Shown piece after piece: positions 52,903 to 61,696 of a DNA stretch of 64,000 nt. The notes beneath the pieces are model-generated. The model did not search any database. It had not been told where the DNA came from and was given only the letters and a program-made list of their open reading frames with translations. Origin of the DNA: Paenibacillus physcomitrellae (GTDB lineage Bacteria > Bacillota > Bacilli > Paenibacillales > Paenibacillaceae); contig NZ_CP022584.1 of assembly GCF_002240225.1 (NCBI RefSeq), positions 3,518,594 through 3,582,593 on the forward strand. Direction: 5' to 3'. Made by a program: the position numbers and the translations under genes. Positions within the stretch are counted from its first letter, which is position 1. Every line of letters starts with the position of its first letter.

Positions 52903-53481
52903 ATGAACATCTTTGAAGCAATCCGCACTCGGCGCAGCATTGGTAAAGTAACGGGGGAAGCCGTTTCCAAGGAATTGATTGAACGTATTCTGGAAGCCGG
53001 AACCTGGGCGCCGAACCATCGCCGGACGGAACCCTGGCAGTTTTTCGTTATGAGAGGAGAGGGGCGTAAGAAGCTGGCGAAGGCTTTGGCTGAAATCGCC
53101 AGACAGGAAGCTGGAGAGATTAGCGCAGAGCAGGCAGCGGAGCTGCTGTCCAAAGCGGAAGAGAAAGTGAAACGGGCCCCGGTTGTAATCGGAGTAGCCG
53201 TTCAGCCGTCCGATAAACCGGGCGTAGTGGAACTGGAGGAATATGCGGCGGTAGCCGCGGCAATCCAGAATATGCTGCTGGAGATCCACGGGCTGAACCT
53301 GGCGGCCGTCTGGAGAACCGGCGAGCAGGCTTATCATCCGGTGATGAACCAGACCTTTGGTTTGGGAGACAAAGGGAAAATGCTCGGCTTCTTATATATC
53401 GGCTACCCTGCCGTTAAAGAGCTTCCGGAAGGCAAACGCACATCCATAGAAGAGAAAACCGTTTGGATCGATAATGCCTAA
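52903..53481 (+). CDS. Nitroreductase-family FMN oxidoreductase (YdjA-like)
   Basis: A 192-residue FMN-dependent NAD(P)H oxidoreductase. N-terminal FEAIRTRRSIGKV with the Arg-Arg-Ser FMN-phosphate contact, TWAPNHRRTEPWQFFVM, AAVAAAIQNMLLEIHGLNLAAVWRTG, and LGFLYIGYP match the short YdjA/TdsD branch. It could reduce nitro compounds, quinones or unsaturated metabolites. GGGAAGGG precedes the ATG. It follows the thioredoxin-like gene by about 107 nt. Confidence 0.9.
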   Translation: MNIFEAIRTRRSIGKVTGEAVSKELIERILEAGTWAPNHRRTEPWQFFVMRGEGRKKLAKALAEIARQEAGEISAEQAAELLSKAEEKVKRAPVVIGVAVQPSDKPGVVELEEYAAVAAAIQNMLLEIHGLNLAAVWRTGEQAYHPVMNQTFGLGDKGKMLGFLYIGYPAVKELPEGKRTSIEEKTVWIDNA

Positions 53482-53615
53482 TGGATTGACGGTCAGACTG
53501 GACAACTGCTTGAAACGCTTGGCAGCCTCACAATGTGGGTAAAGATTTAAGTAAAGTTTGACAGCTCACCAAATAAACTACAGCTAAGAACGACTGCCGA
53601 AAGAAGTGATTTCAA

Positions 53616-54722
53616 GTGAATGTGACCCAACCGGGGGCTAAACATAAGACAAAACCAAGGATAGAAAGTCTGGACATTTACCGGGCCATTGCTATTCTGG
53701 CTGTGGTGATGATTCATGTCACCTCGAATCCGGTTGTCCGGATGCAGCAGGTGCCGGGCAGCGGGCTGACGATTTTTTACGAGTTCTGGAACAAGCTCAG
53801 CCAGTTCGCCGTTCCGGCTTTTATTTTTCTGAGCGGACTGGTTCTGTTCTATAATTATGCTGATCCAGAGCGGCAGAGAAGCGGCTGGGTGCTAGGCTTT
53901 TACAAGAAACGCCTGCTGTACATCTTTGTGCCTTACGCGGTGTGGTCTTTTATCTATTTTCTGATGAAGCAGGGGAGGCAGTGGAATCATCCCCTTGCAG
54001 ACTGGAAGACGTTCCTGATCCATCTGCTGACGGGCAACAACTATGAACACTTGTATTATTTCCTGATCCTGATCCAGTTCTATGTGCTGTTTCCGCCGCT
54101 GCTGGCGGTGCTTCGCTATCAGGCGGCGGTACGCTGGCTGATCCCGTTTGCGGTTGTGTTCCAGACCGGCTTCTATTTCCTGAATAACAAGGTGCTGCAC
54201 TGGACGTCAGGGGATTTGTTTGCGAGTTATTTCCTGCTGTTCGCCTTAGGGGCAAGTTTTGGCTTAAAGTATGAGCGGGCCATGGAGCTGCTCCGGAAGT
54301 GGGCCTGGCTGGTGCTGCCGCTGTTTGTATTAATCGGGCTTTGCTTTGTATTCGCAGGAAGGATTTATTATGATTGGGTTCCGCAGCTGCTGCCTTACAA
54401 AGCCGTGTTGAACTTCGCCATTTATTATCTATTTACGGCAGTGGCGAGCTTTTCTTTGCTGCTGATCGCAAGGGCGCTGTTCCTGAGGTGGCAAAACGGC
54501 TGGCCGGTCCGGCTTCTATCAAGCTTCGGCGCTGCTTCCTTCGCCATCTTCCTGGTGCACCCGCTCCTGCTGTATTATTGGCGGCTGGCCGTCGTGGGGC
54601 GGCATGGTGAATATTATCACTATCTGACCTGGCTTGGCGGAGCAGTTGTGTTCCTGGTCTCCTGGGCTTTCTACCTGCTGCTGCGCAGATGGAGATGGAG
54701 CCAATACGTGATTGGACGCTGA
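53616..54722 (+). CDS. Integral membrane acyltransferase (acyltransferase family 3)
   Basis: A 368-residue protein with about ten membrane helices. The first helix carries IESLDIYRAIAILAVVMIHVTSNP, with the Arg and His typical of OafA/WecH-like O-acyltransferases, and the last helices FAIFLVHPLLLYYW also fit. It probably acetylates or succinylates a cell-surface polysaccharide or peptidoglycan. The GTG at 53616 lacks a strong ribosome-binding site, so the start is uncertain. Single gene with its own terminator. Confidence 0.88.
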   Translation: MNVTQPGAKHKTKPRIESLDIYRAIAILAVVMIHVTSNPVVRMQQVPGSGLTIFYEFWNKLSQFAVPAFIFLSGLVLFYNYADPERQRSGWVLGFYKKRLLYIFVPYAVWSFIYFLMKQGRQWNHPLADWKTFLIHLLTGNNYEHLYYFLILIQFYVLFPPLLAVLRYQAAVRWLIPFAVVFQTGFYFLNNKVLHWTSGDLFASYFLLFALGASFGLKYERAMELLRKWAWLVLPLFVLIGLCFVFAGRIYYDWVPQLLPYKAVLNFAIYYLFTAVASFSLLLIARALFLRWQNGWPVRLLSSFGAASFAIFLVHPLLLYYWRLAVVGRHGEYYHYLTWLGGAVVFLVSWAFYLLLRRWRWSQYVIGR

Positions 54723-54789
54723 TAGCAGAAATAAGTGAAGGAACTTTTAATGGCAATAGCACTCATTCGATTAATAAAATAGTTAGATC

Positions 54790-54824
54790 AAACCGCCTGA
54801 AGATTTCTTCAGGCGGTTTTTAAT
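54790..54824 (+). terminator. Terminator between convergent genes
   Basis: AAACCGCCTGAAG (54790-54802), loop ATTT, CTTCAGGCGGTTT (54807-54819), then TTAAT. It ends the acyltransferase transcript and may also serve the alpha-glucosidase gene on the other strand. Confidence 0.9.
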
Positions 54825-54847
54825 AAGAAGTATAAAATTAGGTTTAA

Positions 54848-56548
54848 CTAACGGGTCAGCAGTTTGGTTCTATCTATTCCCCCTTTAATCCGGTATACCC
54901 GCGCTTCGTAAGGACGGAGCGGAACATCCGCCCGGCCTTCGGCTGGATAGTTGCCGATGAGGAGCGTTTTTCCGGCTGGATTCAGGTCCTCCGGCAGTTC
55001 AAATGACGCTTCTTCAGCTGAAAAATTCAGCAGCACCAGCCACTGCTCCCCTTCCAGCGTACGGGTGTAAGCATAGATCTGCTCGTTGTTTGGAAGAAGA
55101 GGCGTATAGTCGCCGTAAACCATGATCGGATTCTCTTTGCGGAGGGTGATCAGGCGTTTGTAATAATGAAAAATCGAATCCTTATCGGCCAGCGCCTGCT
55201 CGGCGTTGATCTCCGTGTAGTTCGGATTCACCTTGATCCACGGCGTTCCGGTCGTAAACCCGGCGTTCGCTTCGCTGCTCCACTGCATCGGCGTACGGGC
55301 ATTGTCCCGGCCTTTGGCATGGATGGCCTTGAGAATCTTGGCGTGATCTTCGCCTCCGTCGGTTACTTTTTCCTTATACATGTTATGGATCTCAATGTCC
55401 CTGTAGTCTTCCAGCTTCTCGAAACTTACGTTGGTCATGCCTAGCTCCTCGCCCTGGTAGATATACGGGGTTCCCTTCAGGGTATGGAGAAGCGTAGCCA
55501 GCATCTTCGCGGATGGTACGCGGTATTCGCCGTCATTGCCGAAACGGGATACCATCCGCGGCTGGTCATGGTTGTTCAGGTACAGACTGTTCCAGCCTTC
55601 CTCCGCCAGGCCCAGCTGCCATTTGTCCAGCACCTCGCGCAGCTGTGGCAGTGTCCATTCGGCCACATCCCACTTGCCTCCGGGACCGGAATCCACATTC
55701 ATATGCTCAAACTGGAACACCATCTGCAGCTCTTCACGGTCTTCGGCCGTGTATTTCTTCGCTTCCTCTACGGTGACGCCCGGCATTTCCCCAACCGTCA
55801 TGATCGAATATTTGGACAGCACCTCGCTGTTCATTTCGTGCAAATATTCATGGATGTGCGGCCCGTTGATGTAATAGCGGCCGCCGTCAGCCAGTGGGGC
55901 CGTGCCGTTCGAAGGCAGCCCTTCAGCCTTGGAGATCACGTTAATGACGTCCATCCGAAAGCCGTCTACGCCTTTATCTAGCCAAAATTTCATCATGTGG
56001 TAGATTGAGGAGCGCAGCTTCGGATTTTCCCAGTTCAAGTCCGGCTGCTTTCGGGAGAACAGATGCAGATAATATTCGTCCGTCGTTTCGTCGTACTGCC
56101 AGGCCGAGCCGCTGAAGAAAGAGGCCCAGTTGTTGGGCGGAGTACCGTCCGGATTGCCTTTCCGCCAAATGTAATAATCGCGGTAAGGGTTATCTTTGGA
56201 AGACCGGGACTGGGCGAACCACGGATGCTCATCCGAGGAATGGTTCACGACCAGGTCCATCATCAGCTTGATGCCGCGGCTGTGCAGGCCCTCCAGCAGC
56301 TCTTCCCAGTCGGCCATCGTGCCGAATTCGTCCATAATATCGTAATAATCGCTGATGTCGTAGCCGTTGTCGTCATTCGGGGATTTGTAAACCGGGGAGA
56401 TCCAAACGACGTCAATCCCCAGTTCTTTTAAATAATCCAGCTTGGATGTAATGCCTTTCAGATCGCCGATCCCGTCGCCATTGCTGTCTTTAAAGCTGCG
56501 CGGATAGATTTGGTAGACGACGGCTTCTTTCCAGAAAGTGCGTTTCAT
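54848..56548 (-). CDS. malL: Oligo-1,6-glucosidase / alpha-glucosidase (GH13)
   Basis: A 566-residue cytoplasmic GH13 enzyme hydrolysing alpha-1,6 (and possibly alpha-1,4) bonds at the non-reducing end of short glucans. Catalytic residues: nucleophile Asp200 in GFRMDVINVI, acid/base Glu254 in TVGEMPG and Asp328 in LNNHDQPR. The Val201 after the nucleophile Asp marks the oligo-1,6-glucosidase/isomaltase side of the family. MKRTFWKEAVVYQIYPRSFKDSNGDGIGDL is canonical. About 83 nt behind a neopullulanase-type gene, so the pair probably handles maltodextrins. Confidence 0.93.
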   Translation of the reverse strand: MKRTFWKEAVVYQIYPRSFKDSNGDGIGDLKGITSKLDYLKELGIDVVWISPVYKSPNDDNGYDISDYYDIMDEFGTMADWEELLEGLHSRGIKLMMDLVVNHSSDEHPWFAQSRSSKDNPYRDYYIWRKGNPDGTPPNNWASFFSGSAWQYDETTDEYYLHLFSRKQPDLNWENPKLRSSIYHMMKFWLDKGVDGFRMDVINVISKAEGLPSNGTAPLADGGRYYINGPHIHEYLHEMNSEVLSKYSIMTVGEMPGVTVEEAKKYTAEDREELQMVFQFEHMNVDSGPGGKWDVAEWTLPQLREVLDKWQLGLAEEGWNSLYLNNHDQPRMVSRFGNDGEYRVPSAKMLATLLHTLKGTPYIYQGEELGMTNVSFEKLEDYRDIEIHNMYKEKVTDGGEDHAKILKAIHAKGRDNARTPMQWSSEANAGFTTGTPWIKVNPNYTEINAEQALADKDSIFHYYKRLITLRKENPIMVYGDYTPLLPNNEQIYAYTRTLEGEQWLVLLNFSAEEASFELPEDLNPAGKTLLIGNYPAEGRADVPLRPYEARVYRIKGGIDRTKLLTR

Positions 56549-56631
56549 TTCTGCGATTCCTCCTGTTAATCAAGGTTGGAGCCCGCTCCTGTGAGTGAAA
56601 TGGAAGAGCATTGCCCGCTCGGATTACAGGG

Positions 56632-58494
56632 TTAATTCGGCTGCCCTGCGGCAAACAGGGCAAACCCGTAAGCGGGAAGCGTGATGGTTTGCCGGTCTTC
56701 TGCCTGTTCAAGGCGTACGGCTTCCGAAGCCAAAAGCTGGGTCCAGGGAAGGGAGCCTGGAGAGGTTCCAGCGGAGGTTCCGGCGGTTCCTTGGGTTCCG
56801 GCTCCGGCAAGGCCGGCGCTTATCCCTGTGCTTGTCTCTGCGGCCTTTGCAGGCAATTCCAGGGTCTGCGCTTTATCTGAATTATTAACCAGCACCACGA
56901 CACGGTCATGGTTCAGCCTGCGTTCGTAAGCCAGCAATGTGCCGTTATCCTCTTCGCTGCTGCCGGACGATCCCTTAAAACGGATGCTGCCCGTCCTCAA
57001 AGCCGGGTGGGCTTTGCGAATCGCGATAAGCGCCTTGTAAAAATCAAACAGCTCCCGGTCCTGCTGCTCCGGCTCCCACGGCATACATTTACGGCAGTCC
57101 GGATCTGGCCCGCCGTCCAAGCCGTATTCATCGCCGTAGTAAATACACGGTGTTCCGCTGTAAGTGAACTGGATTACGGCCGCCAGCTTCATTTTGGCCT
57201 TGCTGCCTTCGCACATCGTGAGCAGGCGCGGGGTGTCGTGGCTGTCCAGCAGGTTGAAGAGAACTTCATTGGCCTGGCGGGGATAACGGGACAGCTGCAT
57301 CTGGATCGCGCTCGCAAGCTCGCTGGCGTTCAGCGTGCCGCGCGCCACAAAGTCCAGCACTGCGTCAGTAAAAGGATAGTTCATGACGGCGTCGAACTGG
57401 TCGCCCTGCAGCCAAGGCGAGGCTTCATGCCAGATTTCGCCGAGAATATAGGCGTCCGGGTTGATCGCCTTGACCCGGCGGCGGAATTCGCGCCAGAAGT
57501 GGTGGTCCACTTCATTGGCGATATCCAGCCGCCAGCCGTCGATGCCGATTTCCCGGATCCAGTATTCAGCTGTTCCGAGCAGGTACTCTTTTACCTCCGG
57601 ATTTTCCGTATTCAGCTTCGGCATATGCTTCTCAAAGCTGAACGTATCGTAATTGGGGCGGCCGTCCTTGTCGGTCAGCGGAAATTCGTGAATATGGAAC
57701 CAATCTTTATATTTGGATTGTTCGCCTCTCTCAAGCACATCCACGAACGGGTCGAAGGTCCGCCCGGCATGATTAAACACGGCATCCAGCAGCACGCGGA
57801 TGCCGCGGTCGTGGCAAAGCTGGACCAGCTCCTTGAGTTTTTCGGCGTCGCCGAAATGCGGGTCGATTTTCCGGTAGTCCTCAGTGTCGTATTTGTGGTT
57901 GGTAGCAGCTGCAAAGATCGGCGTGAAATAGATGGCCGTAATGCCGAGCTCGGACAAATGATCCAGATGGTCGATGACGCCCTGAAGATCCCCGCCGAAA
58001 TAATTGTCGACCTCCGGTTTGCCGCCCCAAGGCTGCACGTTCTCAGGATCGTTGCCCGGGTCGCCGTTCGCAAACCGCTCGGGAAAGATTTGATAGAACA
58101 CGGCATCCTTTACCCAGGCCGGCGTCTTGAAGACGTCAACAGGGTTGATAAACGGAAAGTCATATAACCGGTCAGGCTTACCTGGCCGTTCGGTGTGGAA
58201 ATCATTTTCCGTCATCCACATGGATTCATGGCCGTCCTGAAGCAGAAATCCGTATTTTAATCTTCGGAAGGGCGGCTTCACTTCGCATTCCCAATAGTCG
58301 AATCTCTTGTCGGACAGAACAAGCTTCATCGGTACAAGCTCCTCCGTTTGATCCCAGGCGTATTTATCGCCGACCCAGGCGTGGACCTCGGTCATATCGC
58401 CTTTTCTCGTACGCAGCCTGAGGTGGAGCGTATAGTCGTCATAGGCGTAAGCCCAGTTCATTTTTGGACGGTGATAGACAGCTTCGAGCAGCAT
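56632..58494 (-). CDS. Neopullulanase/maltogenic amylase-type GH13 enzyme
   Basis: A 620-residue GH13_20-type enzyme acting on pullulan, cyclodextrins or maltodextrins. It has the N-terminal domain of that subfamily (MLLEAVYHRPKMNWAYAYDDYTLHLRLRT...), then the barrel with nucleophile Asp324 (GWRLDIANEVDHHFW), acid/base Glu353 (ILGEIWHEASPW) and Asp420 (LLDSHDTPRLL). A Gly/Ala/Thr-rich stretch of about 30 residues interrupts the C-terminal domain, which is odd. ATG 58494 with GGGAGG 6 nt upstream is preferred over a 44-residue longer frame. Co-oriented with malL. Confidence 0.92.
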   Translation of the reverse strand: MLLEAVYHRPKMNWAYAYDDYTLHLRLRTRKGDMTEVHAWVGDKYAWDQTEELVPMKLVLSDKRFDYWECEVKPPFRRLKYGFLLQDGHESMWMTENDFHTERPGKPDRLYDFPFINPVDVFKTPAWVKDAVFYQIFPERFANGDPGNDPENVQPWGGKPEVDNYFGGDLQGVIDHLDHLSELGITAIYFTPIFAAATNHKYDTEDYRKIDPHFGDAEKLKELVQLCHDRGIRVLLDAVFNHAGRTFDPFVDVLERGEQSKYKDWFHIHEFPLTDKDGRPNYDTFSFEKHMPKLNTENPEVKEYLLGTAEYWIREIGIDGWRLDIANEVDHHFWREFRRRVKAINPDAYILGEIWHEASPWLQGDQFDAVMNYPFTDAVLDFVARGTLNASELASAIQMQLSRYPRQANEVLFNLLDSHDTPRLLTMCEGSKAKMKLAAVIQFTYSGTPCIYYGDEYGLDGGPDPDCRKCMPWEPEQQDRELFDFYKALIAIRKAHPALRTGSIRFKGSSGSSEEDNGTLLAYERRLNHDRVVVLVNNSDKAQTLELPAKAAETSTGISAGLAGAGTQGTAGTSAGTSPGSLPWTQLLASEAVRLEQAEDRQTITLPAYGFALFAAGQPN

Positions 58495-58638
58495 CGAATT
58501 CCTCCCAGCATGGATTTGAATAAGGACTTGCGCAGCGAAAAACAATAACAGAACAAGGATAGGATTTCCAATCAGGTCTCCGTAAATTCCGTGGTTCTGC
58601 CTGCAATCCGCAGAAAAACACAACAATTACAAGAAATG

Positions 58639-58664
58639 TGATACCTAAACCTTTGTCATCCGTA
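58639..58664 (+). promoter_or_regulatory. ECF-sigma-type (SigW-like) promoter of the nfeD-SPFH operon
   Basis: TGATAC (58639-58644), 16-nt spacer, CGTA (58661-58664, continuing TA) differs by one base from the Bacillus SigW pattern TGAAAC-N16-CGTA. An overlapping sigma-A-like pair TTTGTC / TATAAT (58674-58679) is also present. Bacillus NfeD/flotillin operons are SigW-controlled, which supports the reading. Confidence 0.55.
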
Positions 58665-58706
58665 TATACTTAATATAATGCTGAATAAAGGTGGTGAATC
58701 TGCCCT

Positions 58707-59141
58707 ATGCATATGTGGACGATCTGGTTGATCGCAGCAGGCGTGCTGTTAGTGCTGGAAATGTTTACGCTTACGTTCTATTTGCTGTGGATCTGTCTGG
58801 GGGCGGTCGCGGCGCTGCTGATTTCGCTTGTGCTGCCCGATGCGATTCTTTTGCAGGTGCTTGCCGGCTGTATAGTGGCTCTTGTGTTAACCGTCTTTAC
58901 CAAACCGTTGTCTCGCAGAATCCGGACTTCCCGGGGATTTCAGGATGCGGGCACCGAGCTGATCGGACGGCAGGGCATTGTTGTCGAACCGATTGAACCG
59001 GGGCATTACGGCATCGTCAAAATCGGCGGCGATACGTGGAGCGCTACCGCTTCGGTATCTCTGGGGAAAGATGAACGCGTGAGGGTTATGAAGATGAGCA
59101 GTACAAGAATTGAAGTTGAGAAATGGGAGGAGATTCTTTAA
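58707..59141 (+). CDS. NfeD-family membrane protein
   Basis: A 144-residue short NfeD protein. Two or three N-terminal membrane helices (MWTIWLIAAGVLLVLEMFTLTFYLLWICLGAVAALLISLVLP and VLAGCIVALVLTVF) are followed by an OB-fold domain (GTELIGRQGIVVEPIEPGHYGIVKIGGDTWSATAS). It works with SPFH/flotillin proteins in membrane microdomains or proteolysis control. AAAGGTGGTGA precedes the start. The stop codon overlaps the next start (TAATG). Confidence 0.9.
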   Translation: MHMWTIWLIAAGVLLVLEMFTLTFYLLWICLGAVAALLISLVLPDAILLQVLAGCIVALVLTVFTKPLSRRIRTSRGFQDAGTELIGRQGIVVEPIEPGHYGIVKIGGDTWSATASVSLGKDERVRVMKMSSTRIEVEKWEEIL

Positions 59142-60070
59142 TGCAGTGGGTTGTTATCGTTGTAATTCTGGTGGTCGTCATCGCCTTCATCGCGCTGACA
59201 GTGAAGGTTGTACCGCAGCAGCGGGTAGGCGTTGTAGAGCGTCTCGGTAAATTCAACCGTTTGCTGAGCCCGGGCCTTAATATCCTTATTCCGGTTATTG
59301 ATCAAGTAAGGATCTATCACGATTTGCGGATCCAGCAGGCCAACGTGCCGCCGCAGACGGTTATCACGAAGGATAATGTTCAAGTGCAGATTGACTCGAT
59401 CATTTTCTACCAGGTCGTGAATCCGGAGCAGGCGACTTACGGGATTTCCGATTATGTCTACGGTGTGCGCAATATCTCCACGGCTACCATGCGTCAAATC
59501 ATCGGTAAGCTGGAGCTGGACGAAACGTTGTCCGGCCGGGAGAAAATCTCCAACGAAATCCGTATCGCGCTGGACGAAGCCACTGAGAAGTGGGGCGTCC
59601 GCATCGAACGGGTGGAGGTCATCGACATCCAGCCGCCGACCGACATTCAGGAAGCGATGGACAAACAAATGAAAGCCGAGCGGAACAAACGGGCGATCGT
59701 GCTGGAAGCGGAAGCTGCCAAGCAGGATATGATCCTGCGCGCTGAAGGGGATAAGCAAAGTAAAATCCTCAAAGCCGAAGGCGACAAGGAAGCGCGCATC
59801 CGCGAAGCGGAAGGTCTGCGTCAGGCGCAGGAGCTGGAGGCGCTCGGTCAGGCGAAGGCGATCGAAGCCGTAGCGGCCGCCGAGAAGCAGCGGATCGAGC
59901 TGATCCGCAGCGCAGGCCTGGACGAAGCGGTGCTGGCTTACCGCTCCTTCGAAGCGCTTGAAGAGGTGGCCAAAGGCCCGGCTAACAAAGTGTTTATCCC
60001 GTCGAACGCGGTGGAGACGCTGGGCAGCCTTGGCGCACTGGGCGAGCTGTTTAAAGACAAGAAAGCTTGA
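59141..60070 (+). CDS. SPFH/Band 7 domain protein (stomatin/QmcA type)
   Basis: A 309-residue membrane-anchored scaffold. One N-terminal helix (MQWVVIVVILVVVIAFIALTV), then the SPFH domain (VPQQRVGVVERLGKFNRLLSPGLNILIPVIDQVRIYHDLRIQQANVPPQTVITKDNVQVQIDS...) and a long Ala/Glu-rich coiled coil with KAEGDKEARIREAEG-type repeats. The ATG at 59141 overlaps the nfeD stop and has GGGAGGAG upstream. It is thought to organise lipid microdomains and modulate membrane proteases. Ends at a hairpin terminator. Confidence 0.93.
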   Translation: MQWVVIVVILVVVIAFIALTVKVVPQQRVGVVERLGKFNRLLSPGLNILIPVIDQVRIYHDLRIQQANVPPQTVITKDNVQVQIDSIIFYQVVNPEQATYGISDYVYGVRNISTATMRQIIGKLELDETLSGREKISNEIRIALDEATEKWGVRIERVEVIDIQPPTDIQEAMDKQMKAERNKRAIVLEAEAAKQDMILRAEGDKQSKILKAEGDKEARIREAEGLRQAQELEALGQAKAIEAVAAAEKQRIELIRSAGLDEAVLAYRSFEALEEVAKGPANKVFIPSNAVETLGSLGALGELFKDKKA

Positions 60071-60115
60071 TTATCGTCAGCCTTTGATTTGAAAAAAGGG
60101 CCCCACCCCTTCAAC

Positions 60116-60157
60116 ATCCTCCTGTACTCCAAGCGGAGTGCAAGGAGGATTTTCTTT
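60116..60157 (+). terminator. Terminator after the nfeD-SPFH operon
   Basis: ATCCTCCTGTACTCC pairs with GGAGTGCAAGGAGGAT (one bulged A) between 60116 and 60150, followed by TTTCTTT. Confidence 0.8.
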
Positions 60158-60192
60158 ATGCAGGGCTTCTTCGCCGTTAAGGGACAACAGGT

Positions 60193-60262
60193 AAAAGCCC
60201 GGTAAGGGGGTTCTTGACCGGGCTTTTGTAAGGCCAGCAAGCCGCTTCGCCGGCTTGCTGGT
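60193..60262. terminator. Two further hairpins in the convergent gap before pspA
   Basis: AAAAGCCCGGT (60193-60203) pairs with ACCGGGCTTTT (60217-60227); next CCAGCAAGCCG/CGGCTTGCTGG forms a perfect hairpin (about 60234-60262). They can end the pspA transcript from the minus strand. The rest of the 320-nt gap shows only a (TCTGCA)3 run at 60321-60338. Confidence 0.7.
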
Positions 60263-60390
60263 TTCTTGCTATAGCTAAGTTGGCAGCTCAGCATTTCTTT
60301 TTCGGGATGGAGCGTATGTGTCTGCATCTGCATCTGCATCCGGTATTTCAGCTTGTTAGCTCCAGTCTTCCAACCGGCAGCGCTACTCCT

Positions 60391-61077
60391 TTACTCCGGA
60401 GCGTTTCCTTTGTCCTCGGCAGCTTGGGATGGAGTGCCGCCCTGAGTCCGGCCCTGCAGCCGGGCCAGTTCCTCATCAACCCGGCTGGAGTAGGCCGGAT
60501 TGCCGGCGTAAGGACTGCTGGCGGCGGCAGAAGCTTCCCAGCCGTTGATCTTCTCTTCCATACGCTCGAAGCCGCGCGCGGCTGAGCCGGTGTCAAGGCC
60601 GCGGCTGAATTGCGGGTGAGCCGAGGCTTTCAGCTCAGAGGCTTTGCGGGCGCGTTCCGCAAGCTCCTCGCGTTTCTTTTTCAGACGCTCCAGCTCCTCT
60701 TTGCCCATGTCCAGCTGTGTTTCCAGCTCAGCAACCCGGTGCTGAACCCGGTCTTCCTCGGCCGTCAGATGGGAAACCTGCTCCGTATAATGAAGTTTGG
60801 CTTCAATCGCTCTGCGGGCGGTCAACTCATCGCCATCAGTAATAGCCTGGAGTGCGAGATGCTCTTTCAATGTGATTTGACGCTGGGCATCCTCACGTTT
60901 GGCCTGCAGGATCCGGGCGGAGGTTTTGGCGGCATTCAGTTCGTTGCTTGCGTCATCCAGTTCTTCCTCCAGGTTGCGCAGATACTGGCCGGTCATGACG
61001 ACCGGATCCTCTAGCTTGTTCAGGGCTTCGTGCAAGGTGGCTTTTGTAATATTGGAAATACGTTCAAATAAACTCAT
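60391..61077 (-). CDS. pspA: PspA/IM30-family membrane-stress protein
   Basis: A 228-residue peripheral membrane protein. Its N-terminal amphipathic helix (MSLFERISNITKATLHEALNKLEDP) and a long heptad coiled coil (NLEEELDDASNELNAAKTSARILQAKREDAQRQ... to about residue 150) are the hallmarks. The C-terminal tail is Ala/Ser/Gly-rich and disordered. It should oligomerise on damaged membranes (ESCRT-III-like). ATG 61077 is preferred because GAGGAGAG sits 6 nt upstream; the ATG two codons earlier is too close. 54 nt behind pspC, hence one operon. Confidence 0.92.
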   Translation of the reverse strand: MSLFERISNITKATLHEALNKLEDPVVMTGQYLRNLEEELDDASNELNAAKTSARILQAKREDAQRQITLKEHLALQAITDGDELTARRAIEAKLHYTEQVSHLTAEEDRVQHRVAELETQLDMGKEELERLKKKREELAERARKASELKASAHPQFSRGLDTGSAARGFERMEEKINGWEASAAASSPYAGNPAYSSRVDEELARLQGRTQGGTPSQAAEDKGNAPE

Positions 61078-61131
61078 GTTCATCTCTCCTCAGTATGGTT
61101 TTAATAGTAAATGGTTCGCGCTAAAACTTCT

Positions 61132-61359
61132 TTAGTATTTCGAAGAGTAGGAATCATCGATGTCATACCAGCTGATGGGCTCATCCGGCACAATCAGGCT
61201 GGCGATCAGGTAAATCGCCACAACGGCGCCGAAGCTGCAGAAAGCGGCGATCACAACGGCCAGCCGAATGATCGTAGCGTCAAACCCGAGCCACTGGGCC
61301 AGTCCTCCGCACAATCCCGAAATCTTCTTGTTTTTCCTGGAACGGTACAATTTACTCAT
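61132..61359 (-). CDS. pspC: PspC-domain membrane protein
   Basis: A 75-residue single-domain PspC protein. KLYRSRKNKKISGLCGGLAQWLGFDATIIRLAVVIAAF is the PspC signature, followed by a membrane helix and a short acidic tail (DEPISWYDIDDSYSSKY). It probably recruits or signals to PspA during envelope stress. Start uncertain: ATG 61359 or in-frame GTG 61371; neither has a strong ribosome-binding site. It precedes pspA. Confidence 0.9.
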   Translation of the reverse strand: MSKLYRSRKNKKISGLCGGLAQWLGFDATIIRLAVVIAAFCSFGAVVAIYLIASLIVPDEPISWYDIDDSYSSKY

Positions 61360-61641
61360 TCCTGCACTCACTCGCTTTCTCGTTCATTTGTTATGTTTTT
61401 ATCTTAGTCTTTTTGAACCTTCTTCAAAACGGCCCGCAGACGGTTTGTGGACTGGACCTTGGTCGGGGAGCAGCTCGGTCCCGGAGACGGGGAAACATCC
61501 GGGAGGCCCGGACTATTTGCGGAAAGATAGTCTGAAAATAAGGGATTTACCGTATAACAATAAAAGGGCATTACCAGGGTATGTAAGGTCAGGGGAAGGA
61601 AAGTTAAAGAAGGTTAGCCGGAGAGTGAAGGATAAGAAAAG

Positions 61642-61667
61642 AAAAGGGAAAAGGGAAAAGGGAAAAG
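61642..61667. repeat. AAAAGGG heptamer run in a polypurine tract
   Basis: About 3.7 exact copies of AAAAGGG sit in a 70-nt stretch that is almost all purine (about 61621-61690) and reaches the ribosome-binding site of the flavoprotein gene at 61697. The rest of the gap from 61360 shows no gene. Confidence 0.8.
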
Positions 61668-61696
61668 AAAAAGGAAACGGAAAAGGAGTGACTTTC

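Noticed and set aside
61268-61696. 5' extension of the FMN reductase frame
   Set aside because: It encodes low-complexity Lys/Gly sequence from the polypurine tract and overlaps pspC. The ATG at 61697 has a proper ribosome-binding site.
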